This document shows positions 25,879 to 32,860 of a stretch of 48,089 bases of DNA, in pieces. The DNA lies in NCBI RefSeq assembly GCF_000514815.1, contig NZ_AZWQ01000033.1:1-48089 (forward strand), in the 5' to 3' direction. The notes under the pieces are model-generated. The model was not told the DNA's origin and searched no databases. It worked only from the letters and a program-made list of their open reading frames with translations. This stretch comes from Salinispora fenicalii. GTDB lineage: Bacteria; Actinomycetota; Actinomycetes; Mycobacteriales; Micromonosporaceae. The translations under genes were made by a program, and so were the position numbers. Within the stretch, counting starts at the first letter, position 1; each line of letters begins with the position of its first letter.

Positions 25879-27121
25879 GCTAGCGGAACTTTTCAACCGG
25901 CCGGACGCACCGCAGACCCCGGCGTACTTCTACGACCTGGACGAGCTGATCCGGTCCTACGCGGCGCTGCGCGCCGCGTTGCCGAGGCAGACCGAGCTGT
26001 TCTACTCGCTCAAGGCCAACCCTCACCCAACCGTGGTCGCCGAGCTGACCACTGCGGGGTGCCGGGCAGAGGTCTGCTCCCCTGGCGAGTTGCGCGTCGC
26101 GCTGGCTGCCGGCTGCGATCCGGCCCAGGTCCTCTACACGGGCCCGGGCAAGCGAGACATCGACCTAGTCGAGGCCGTCCAGGCTGGGGTCGAGCTATTC
26201 TCCGTCGACTCCCCGTACGGGCTGGACCAGCTCGACCGGGTGGCCCGCGAGCACGACGTCGAGGTACGCGCCCTGGTACGGATCAACGACGACACACCTG
26301 CGCCCGGTCAGGGGCTCACCATGACCGGCATCGCCTCACAATTCGGCGCGGACGTGCGCTGGGTGTTGGACCAGCCCGACCTATTCGGACCGCGCCGCAA
26401 CGTGTGCCCGGTCGGGTTCCACCTCTACATGGGCAGCAACGTCGACGGTGAGGAGGCTCTGGTCGCTCAGTTCACGCAATCCGTCGACACTATACGGCGG
26501 TTGGTGGCGGCGACCAGAACGCAGCCGGAGCTGATCGACCTAGGTGGCGGCTTCGGGGCGCCTTTCGCGCGGGCCGGCGCTCGGCCGGATTTGCCGAAGT
26601 TGGCGGACCGGCTGGCGGCGTTGCTCGCCGACGCCTTCCCAGGCTGGCCGGCGCAAGGGCCGGCGGTGGCCTTCGAGTCAGGCCGGTACCTGGTCGGCAC
26701 CTGCGGCACTCTGGTCACCCGGGTCCTGGAAGTGAAGCGGTCGCAGGGCATCCCCGTGGTCGTCCTGGAGTCGGGCATCCACCACCTCGGTGGGATGTCC
26801 GGTCTGCGGCGGCTACCGCCGATCGTGCCGGACCTACTTACGGTGGACGCAGCGGCCGGACCGCCAATACCCGGAACCATCGTCACCGGGCCGCTGTGCA
26901 CACCGCTGGACACGTGGGCCCGCGCCACCGCCCTCCCGCCGTTAGTCCCAGGCCAGCTGGTCTCCGTGCCAAACGTGGGCGCGTACGGCCTCTACGCCAG
27001 CCTGGTGGCCTTCCTCGCGCATCCCATGCCCATCGAGGTCACCATCGCCGGGGGTCAGGTCACCAGCGTGACCCGGCTGGAACTCACACGGCATACCGTC
27101 ACCGGCAGCGACAGGGGTTGA
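25871..27121 (+). CDS. Fold-type III PLP decarboxylase (LysA/BtrK-like)
   Basis: A 416-residue alanine-racemase-fold decarboxylase. The PLP lysine is in FYSLKANPHP (about residue 48); other family landmarks are EVCSPGEL, YTGPGKRD, HLYMGSNV, DLGGGFG, AFESGRYLVG and the active-site CxxxD in GPLCTPLDTW. The relatives I recall with this neighbourhood act on carrier-bound amino acids: BtrK decarboxylates glutamyl-S-ACP, and similar proteins sit in exosortase-A loci. Placed between a ligase and an ACP gene, it probably decarboxylates an aminoacyl-ACP to an omega-amino acyl-ACP. It starts at GTG 25871 and contains an in-frame TTA codon at 26942-26944. Confidence 0.87.
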   Translation: MSELAELFNRPDAPQTPAYFYDLDELIRSYAALRAALPRQTELFYSLKANPHPTVVAELTTAGCRAEVCSPGELRVALAAGCDPAQVLYTGPGKRDIDLVEAVQAGVELFSVDSPYGLDQLDRVAREHDVEVRALVRINDDTPAPGQGLTMTGIASQFGADVRWVLDQPDLFGPRRNVCPVGFHLYMGSNVDGEEALVAQFTQSVDTIRRLVAATRTQPELIDLGGGFGAPFARAGARPDLPKLADRLAALLADAFPGWPAQGPAVAFESGRYLVGTCGTLVTRVLEVKRSQGIPVVVLESGIHHLGGMSGLRRLPPIVPDLLTVDAAAGPPIPGTIVTGPLCTPLDTWARATALPPLVPGQLVSVPNVGAYGLYASLVAFLAHPMPIEVTIAGGQVTSVTRLELTRHTVTGSDRG

Positions 27122-27128
27122 TCTAACA

Positions 27129-27371
27129 ATGGACGCCGCTTTTCCGGATCTACTCAAGCCGTTCCTCAAGTATGCGGGAACGCAGCCCATCACCTCCGAA
27201 GCCTCGCTCCACGAGCTGGGCCTGGACTCAATGCGCGCGATCGAACTGCTGTTTGCCATCGAGGACACCTACGGGGTGTCCATGCCTGACGAACTGCTGA
27301 CCGACCGCACCTTCGCCACCGCGGGCAGCCTTTGGGACACCATCGAGTCGCTGCGGGGACGGACGGCGTGA
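27129..27371 (+). CDS. Acyl carrier protein
   Basis: An 80-residue ACP with a textbook attachment site, LGLDSMRAIELLFAIEDTYG (Ser about residue 35), and MPDELLTDRTFATAGSLW after it. Of the four carriers with free or C39-fused form in the cluster it is the most canonical. It follows the decarboxylase by 7 nt and overlaps the first acyl-CoA dehydrogenase-like gene by 4 nt, so it is the likely platform for loading, decarboxylation and desaturation. Confidence 0.92.
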   Translation: MDAAFPDLLKPFLKYAGTQPITSEASLHELGLDSMRAIELLFAIEDTYGVSMPDELLTDRTFATAGSLWDTIESLRGRTA

Positions 27372-28525
27372 GCACCGCCACCGGACACGAAAAGGCACTG
27401 GATGAAGTGCTGTCCGCCACCGCCTTGCACGCCGAGCACACCGACGCGGCAGCGGAGTTCCCCACCGCGGCGCTGGACGCGATGCGGGCCACCGGCATCC
27501 TCGGCCTGCTGGTGCCGACGCAACATGGCGGCGGTGGCGGCGGCCTCGGCGACCTTGTCGACATGACCCTGCGGCTGGCCCGGGTGGACATGTCTGTCGC
27601 GTTAATCTTCGCGATGCACTGCCAGCAGGTTATGGCAGTGGTCCGGCATGCCGACGGTCCGCTCGCCGAGCGGCTCCTGCCGGCTCTTGGCAAGGGAAAC
27701 GTCTACCTCGCCTCAGTCACCACCGAACGCCGCAAGGGTGGGAGCTTGCTCAGCTCAGAGTCGACGGCCCGGCAGGACACCGGCACCCTGAGCATCGATC
27801 GGGACGCCCCGATTGTGACCGGCGGTCAACACGCTGACGCGTTCCTCATCACCACGCTAGCGCCGGAGGCCACCTCACCCAGCCAGGTCTCCCTGGTGTA
27901 CGCCCGCCGCGACCAGCTTACGATCGAGATCCGCGGCGGTTGGCAGCCACTCGGTATGCGGGCCACCCAAAGCGTGCCCATGCGGCTAACTGGGCGGGTG
28001 CCAGCCGACCAAGTAATCGGCGCCCCCGGGCGGTTCCACGAGATCGTCGCCCCCACCTTCGGTCCGCTGGCACACATTGGCTGGTCGGCAGCGTGGCTCG
28101 GCGCGGCCACCGGGGCGTTGTCCCGGATCCTGCACCACATCCGGGACACCGGCCGGAGTCAGTTCGATCCCTCCTCGGAGCTGCTGCTGACCCGACTGGC
28201 CCGGATCCGGGGCCGTCTCGACCTGGTAAACGCTTTGCTGCGACACACCGTCGCCGCCGTGCAGAGCGCCCCCGACACCGCCGAAACGTCAACTCAGCTG
28301 CTTATCAACAACCTAAAGGTCCAGGCCGCCGAGCAGTGCTTCGGCGCCGCCGATGAGATGGTGGAGCTAGTTGGCTTACGACACGGCTATCTCCGGTCGT
28401 CGTCGCTGTATCTGGAGCGGGTCTTCCGGGACCTTCGCTCTGCCTCGCTGAACTACGCCAACGACCGGCTGCTGCTGGTCAACGGAGCGCTGGCTCTTCG
28501 AGACCGGCAGGTGAATCTTGCCTGA
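27368..28525 (+). CDS. Acyl-CoA dehydrogenase-like flavoprotein 1
   Basis: A 385-residue protein with the acyl-CoA dehydrogenase fold: N-terminal helical part (ALDAMRATGILGLLVPTQHGG), middle beta domain (GWQPLGMRATQSVPMRLTG) and C-terminal helices (AAEQCFGAADEMVELVGLRH, then LERVFRDLRSASLNYANDR). FAD-dependent members desaturate carrier-bound acyl chains in natural product pathways, for example prolyl-carrier to pyrrolyl-carrier. Where many family members have a YEG-type segment with the catalytic glutamate, this one reads NYANDR, so its base may differ. GTG 27368 overlaps the ACP stop. Two TTA codons are in frame (27602-27604 and 28376-28378). Confidence 0.83.
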   Translation: MSTATGHEKALDEVLSATALHAEHTDAAAEFPTAALDAMRATGILGLLVPTQHGGGGGGLGDLVDMTLRLARVDMSVALIFAMHCQQVMAVVRHADGPLAERLLPALGKGNVYLASVTTERRKGGSLLSSESTARQDTGTLSIDRDAPIVTGGQHADAFLITTLAPEATSPSQVSLVYARRDQLTIEIRGGWQPLGMRATQSVPMRLTGRVPADQVIGAPGRFHEIVAPTFGPLAHIGWSAAWLGAATGALSRILHHIRDTGRSQFDPSSELLLTRLARIRGRLDLVNALLRHTVAAVQSAPDTAETSTQLLINNLKVQAAEQCFGAADEMVELVGLRHGYLRSSSLYLERVFRDLRSASLNYANDRLLLVNGALALRDRQVNLA

Positions 28526-29657
28526 GTTGCCAACGGCACCGGAGATGGCGCTCGCGGACCCGGGCTCGGCGGGAGCCGGCACCAACGTGGCCGCGCGTAC
28601 TGGGGTGGCACTGGGCGCGCTGGCCACACCCGAGGACGCCCGGGCAGTCTGGCGGACGCTCGGTGAGCACGGCCTCCTGCGTGACACCGGGCCGGCCGAG
28701 CTGCCGGGACTGCTCGGCGCTCTCGACGCGCGCTGCCCGGTCGGCGTGGTGCTGTCGGTCTGCGTTCAGGTCGCTAGCGCGCTGCCCGTCCTGCGTGAAC
28801 AGGTCGACGGGCAGCCGGAGGACGGACCGGCGCGGACCGCATACCTCGATGCGATCGCCGGTCACGCGATGCTCGCGTTGGCCGCGACGGACCGTGACGG
28901 CGCTGGCTCCGACCTGATGGAGCTAGGCACGACGGTACGCCTCAACGACCGGTCGCTGGTGCTCGATGGCGGGAAGCGATGGATCACCAACGCCCGAACT
29001 GCCGCGTATGCGCTCGTGTTGGCTCGGCACCGCCCGCAGCGGCATTTCACCAGCTTCGTGTGGGTGCTGGTGCCCACCGACGCCCCCGGAGTGCGGGTGT
29101 CGGCCACCCGGGGTACCCCACTGAGCAACGCGGGTCTGGGGGACCTGCACTTCAGCGAGGTACACCTGGATCGGTCCTATCTGGTCGGACGCCCTGGGCG
29201 GGGCATGGTCAGCTTCGCCCGCCACATCGCCACCGAACGCTTCGCTGGGGGTGTGTGGGCCGCCGCGATGTGCCGTCGTGTACTCGCCGACACCCACCGC
29301 CGCCTCACTGAGCGTCCTCTTGGCGCTGGTCGGGCCTGGGATAACCCGGCGATCCGAGAACGGTTTGCCCGGTGCATGGTGGAGGCCTGGCGGATCGAGG
29401 CGGCCTGCGACGCCTACCGGAACAGCCCCGACCCCTTAGTGACCAGCATGTTATTGAAGGCCTCGGTGGCGCAGGGCTTGGACGTGGTGCTCGGCGAGTG
29501 CGCTGCCTTGCTCGGCGCGGAGGCGTACGTCGAGGACGGGCTAGCGCAGCTGCGGGCCACCGCCGGCATGTTCGCCACGGCCGGCGGCGCCACTGGGGCG
29601 ATGCTCGCCGGGATCGCCGAACACGTGCCCGACCTACTCAGGGGTCAGCCATGGTGA
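28518..29657 (+). CDS. Acyl-CoA dehydrogenase-like flavoprotein 2
   Basis: A 379-residue divergent acyl-CoA dehydrogenase-family protein. LALAATDRDGAGSDLMEL and LVLDGGKRWITNARTAAYALV match the flavin-side part of the fold (the family's 'G-K-x-W-I-T-N' segment), and FSEVHLDRSYLVGRPGRGM the middle domain. The C-terminal active-site region is poorly conserved. It starts at TTG 28518, overlapping the previous gene by 8 nt, and the two may form a heteromer, as paired dehydrogenases sometimes do. In-frame TTA codons at 29436-29438 and 29451-29453 suggest bldA-dependent translation. Confidence 0.8.
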   Translation: MPELPTAPEMALADPGSAGAGTNVAARTGVALGALATPEDARAVWRTLGEHGLLRDTGPAELPGLLGALDARCPVGVVLSVCVQVASALPVLREQVDGQPEDGPARTAYLDAIAGHAMLALAATDRDGAGSDLMELGTTVRLNDRSLVLDGGKRWITNARTAAYALVLARHRPQRHFTSFVWVLVPTDAPGVRVSATRGTPLSNAGLGDLHFSEVHLDRSYLVGRPGRGMVSFARHIATERFAGGVWAAAMCRRVLADTHRRLTERPLGAGRAWDNPAIRERFARCMVEAWRIEAACDAYRNSPDPLVTSMLLKASVAQGLDVVLGECAALLGAEAYVEDGLAQLRATAGMFATAGGATGAMLAGIAEHVPDLLRGQPW

Positions 29658-30346
29658 CAGCGCGGCAGCGGGCGGTGCTGGCCAGCTGGGCGCGACCGCG
29701 TCGAGCTAGCACGGGCCGCTACGGCGGCGTGGTTCGGCTGTGGCTAGGCACCCGAGTGCGGGTTGCGGTGGCCGAGCAGCGTGTGCTCGCCCATCTCCCG
29801 CCGTCCCCGTCCGATCTGGCGGGGGTCGCAGACCTTTCCGCCGGGCCGCGCGCCGAGCGACTGGCCGCACGGACGCTGCTGCGCATGCTGCTCGCAGCTG
29901 AGCTGGGCCGAAGGGCCGGCGCTGCGCCGATCGCCGCTCAGGACAGCGGTCAACCCCACCTGCCTGAGTGGCCGGAGGTCACCGTCAGCCTGTCCCACGA
30001 CGCTGGGATGGTGGCCGCAGCACTCGGGCGGGGCGTACCGGTCGGTGTCGACGTCCAGGTACCCGTACCGGCGCCGCCGGCCCTGCTGCGCCGCTGTTGC
30101 GCCCCGGCGGTCCGCGCCGCCCTCGACCGGCTGCCCGAACCGGCACGGGACCGCGAGTTCGCCTGGATCTGGACGGTCCAGGAGGCATGCGTGAAGGCGA
30201 TCGGCGCTGGCCTCACTGGTCGGCCCTGGGCTATTCCCGTGCCGGCGGGGCGGCGGACAGGCCGCTGGGCCGACCTGCGGTGGGTGAGCCTGCGCGGGTA
30301 CAGCCGGGTCCCGATAAGCGTCGCACACGGGGTGGGTACGCGATGA
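29651..30346 (+). CDS. 4'-phosphopantetheinyl transferase, Sfp type
   Basis: The 231-residue protein has the Sfp-type signatures VTVSLSHDAGMVAAAL, VGVDVQ (magnesium-binding acidic residue) and WTVQEACVKAIGAGL; Gln replaces the more common Lys in the WxxKEA motif. It converts apo-carrier proteins to holo form with coenzyme A, and would serve the NRPS carrier domains and the free ACPs of this cluster. ATG 29651 overlaps the upstream gene by 7 nt (ATGGTGA); GTG 29654 is an alternative. Its stop overlaps the second C39-like gene. Confidence 0.88.
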   Translation: MVTARQRAVLASWARPRRASTGRYGGVVRLWLGTRVRVAVAEQRVLAHLPPSPSDLAGVADLSAGPRAERLAARTLLRMLLAAELGRRAGAAPIAAQDSGQPHLPEWPEVTVSLSHDAGMVAAALGRGVPVGVDVQVPVPAPPALLRRCCAPAVRAALDRLPEPARDREFAWIWTVQEACVKAIGAGLTGRPWAIPVPAGRRTGRWADLRWVSLRGYSRVPISVAHGVGTR

Positions 30347-31284
30347 CCGTTCCGGATCCCCGATTCGCCGGACTGAGCTGCTATACCAGCAATCTGGCCG
30401 GCTATCAGGCCGGCGAATTCGCCGACACCGTGGACCGCTTCGCCGATTCCGTACGCATCGCGGTACGCAAGGACCTGCCGGAGGGTGAGCTTGCCTTCTC
30501 CCATCACCGCGTGCCGCTCGAACGGCTGCCGGACGGCACTCGGCTAGCATGGGCCACCACCCCGGCTGACGGTGTCGTCGACCGCATCGACGCCGAGCTG
30601 CGACGCTATGGGCGGGTGCTCGTGGTTACCGACAACGCGGCGCTGCCCTGGTCCCCGTCAACCAACGGCACCGCGCACGCGCCGCACTGGCTGCTGGTCG
30701 ACGACCGACGCGGCGACGACTGGCACGTCGTTGACGGATTCAGAGGGCTGCTGCCCGCCGGCGAGCAGGAGCCGTACGCTGGCTGGCTCGGCACTGCCGG
30801 CCTACTCGCCGTGATGACCCCGCCGTCGTCATGGCGCCCGGAACAGGACCGGCGCAACGCGTTGGCGTTCGGCTTCTGGATGCCCCCGCCCGTCGGCGCG
30901 CAGCCGCAGTGGTTGGTCCGTATGGACGGCACCGGAAACAAACCGGAGTTGCCCGGCACCTGGCTGCTCGACGAGGGCGCGGCCTTGGAGTTTCTGCGCG
31001 ACCATGTCGTCGCGCGACCGCTGGCCGTCGGGGCGCACCTGGACGACCTGTGGGCTGTCGCGCAGCACCGTGCTTTCCGATACCGCCACCTCGGCGACAA
31101 CGAGGCCGTGCAGGCCTGGTCTGACCTGCCTCGGGCCCTACGTTTCGTCGTGGAATCGGCCCGCCGGGGGCGCCCTCGGTCTGCGCTGGCGCGGACCACC
31201 TTCGAGCACCTGCGGCAGCTGGAACACGACCGGTCGACTACCCCAGCGCCGGCGGCGGGACGTCCGCACCGGCAGACGATGTGA
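30343..31284 (+). CDS. Second C39-like (BtrH-type) protein
   Basis: A 313-residue protein with papain/C39-like architecture: Cys in GLSCYTSNLAGYQ (about residue 12), His in HAPHWLLVDDRRGDD, and Asp in WHVVDGFRGLLP, a plausible Cys-His-Asp triad. It resembles the N-terminal domain of butirosin acyltransferase BtrH but has no carrier domain, unlike the C39/ACP fusion encoded 7 kb upstream. A role in moving an acyl group from a carrier protein to an amine acceptor is inferred; peptidase or amidase activity is the alternative. It starts at ATG 30343 (ATGA overlap) directly after the phosphopantetheinyl transferase. Confidence 0.65.
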   Translation: MTVPDPRFAGLSCYTSNLAGYQAGEFADTVDRFADSVRIAVRKDLPEGELAFSHHRVPLERLPDGTRLAWATTPADGVVDRIDAELRRYGRVLVVTDNAALPWSPSTNGTAHAPHWLLVDDRRGDDWHVVDGFRGLLPAGEQEPYAGWLGTAGLLAVMTPPSSWRPEQDRRNALAFGFWMPPPVGAQPQWLVRMDGTGNKPELPGTWLLDEGAALEFLRDHVVARPLAVGAHLDDLWAVAQHRAFRYRHLGDNEAVQAWSDLPRALRFVVESARRGRPRSALARTTFEHLRQLEHDRSTTPAPAAGRPHRQTM

Positions 31285-31294
31285 AGGATGTGCG

Positions 31295-32860
31295 ATGCAG
31301 ACCCGTACCCTCTACGACTGGTTCCGGACCTCGGCCCGGCTACACCCAGATAACGTCGCGATCGAGGTCACCTCGGACGCACTGACTTACGCCGAGTTGC
31401 AGGCCGCAGCCCAGCGGTTGTCGGCCGAAATGCGGCGGGTGCTGGGGCGGTCACCCCGACGGGTCGGGCTGCTCACCTCCCGCAGCCTTGTCGGCTACAT
31501 CGCATACCTGGCCGCCCTGCGGCTGGGCGCGACAGTGGTGCCACTCAATCCCGCTAACCCGGCGGCCCGCAACCTCGCCATCGCCGACGAGGCAAACCTT
31601 GACCTGGTCATGGTCGACGAAAGCTCAGGCGACGGGCTCGCTGAGTTCCGCGCCCAGACCACTGTCACGCTCCTCGACCTGACTGGTGAGGGCTGGCGCG
31701 AGTTCCTCGTCCCGGGCGAGGCGACGGAAATCCCGCCGGCCGTGGAGCGGGGCCGCGACGACTTCGCATACATCATCTTTACCAGCGGTACCACCGGGAA
31801 GCCCAAGGGCGTGCCGGCGACCCACGCCAACGTCGACTCGTTCCTCACCGAGGTAACCACGCGATATCGGTTCCGGCCCGAGTCGCGGGTCTCGCAGACC
31901 TTCGAGTTTTGCTTCGACGGCTCAATCCTTGCGATGTTCGGCGCGTGGGGCACCGGGGCCACATTGTGCGTCGCCCAGCGCAGTGACGTGCTGACGCCGG
32001 TGCGCTTCATCAACACGAAACGACTCACGCACTGGCTATCTGTACCGTCGTTAATCTCGTTTGCCAAGCGGCTGCGCGCCCTGGCCCCGGATAGCATGCC
32101 GACTCTGCGGCTGAGTTCCTTCGGCGGGGAGCCACTTACCATAAAGCAGGTCAACGATTGGACGGCCGCCGCACCGAACACCGCGGTAATCAACTGCTAC
32201 GGCCCAACCGAGACCACGGTCATCGTCACCGCGTACGAGGTGCCCGCCGACCCATCCGCCCGGATCGAGTCGTCGAACCGCTCGGTGCCGATCGGGGACA
32301 TCTACCCGCACCTCGACTATGTGCTGCTCGACGAGGAGCTGCGCCCGTGCGACGACGGCGAGCTGTGTGTCCGGGGCGAGCAGCGCTTCCCCGGCTACCT
32401 CAATCCGGCTGAGAACGCGGGACGGTTCGTCTCCTTTGACGGCAATCGCGGTCGCCTCTACGACGGCACCGGGCCGTTGACCGCCCAGCACTGGTACCGC
32501 ACCGGTGACCGGATCCGTCGCGAGTTCGGCGAGCTCATACATCAGGGTCGAATCGACCACCAAGTGAAGGTCCGTGGCAACCGTGTTGAGCTCGCCGAAA
32601 TCGAGGCCGCGTTGCGCGCTCACGCGGACGTGGCGGAGGCTGTGGTGCTTACTGTAGCCGGCGACGATGGAGAGCTGGACCTGCACGCCGTCTACACGGG
32701 CGCGGCTTTGTCCGACGATGACCTCACCCGGCTTGTAGGGCATCTACCATCATATATGCGACCCCGGGTGTTCCACCATCGGGCGGAGATCCCGCTGACC
32801 GAGGTGGACAAGGTCGACCGCAAGCGGTTGACCTCCGAGCTGCTCGCGACCCGTGGTTAA
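31295..32860 (+). CDS. Free-standing NRPS adenylation protein
   Basis: A 521-residue adenylation enzyme: FTSGTTGKPKG (A3), FEFCFDGSILAMF (A4 with conserved Asp), NCYGPTETT (A5), YRTGDR (A7), GRIDHQVKVRGNRVELAEIE (A8; Asn replaces the usual Tyr) and TEVDKVDR with the A10 lysine. By eye the pocket reads about D-G-L-L-S-G-C-V-I, which I cannot translate into a substrate. The next gene encodes C-PCP-TE without an adenylation domain, so this protein most likely loads that carrier domain in trans. It is clearly related to the leftward orphan adenylation protein, sharing RFINTKRLTHWLSVPSLIS-like sequence. ATG 31295 lies behind GAAGGA. Confidence 0.9.
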   Translation: MQTRTLYDWFRTSARLHPDNVAIEVTSDALTYAELQAAAQRLSAEMRRVLGRSPRRVGLLTSRSLVGYIAYLAALRLGATVVPLNPANPAARNLAIADEANLDLVMVDESSGDGLAEFRAQTTVTLLDLTGEGWREFLVPGEATEIPPAVERGRDDFAYIIFTSGTTGKPKGVPATHANVDSFLTEVTTRYRFRPESRVSQTFEFCFDGSILAMFGAWGTGATLCVAQRSDVLTPVRFINTKRLTHWLSVPSLISFAKRLRALAPDSMPTLRLSSFGGEPLTIKQVNDWTAAAPNTAVINCYGPTETTVIVTAYEVPADPSARIESSNRSVPIGDIYPHLDYVLLDEELRPCDDGELCVRGEQRFPGYLNPAENAGRFVSFDGNRGRLYDGTGPLTAQHWYRTGDRIRREFGELIHQGRIDHQVKVRGNRVELAEIEAALRAHADVAEAVVLTVAGDDGELDLHAVYTGAALSDDDLTRLVGHLPSYMRPRVFHHRAEIPLTEVDKVDRKRLTSELLATRG

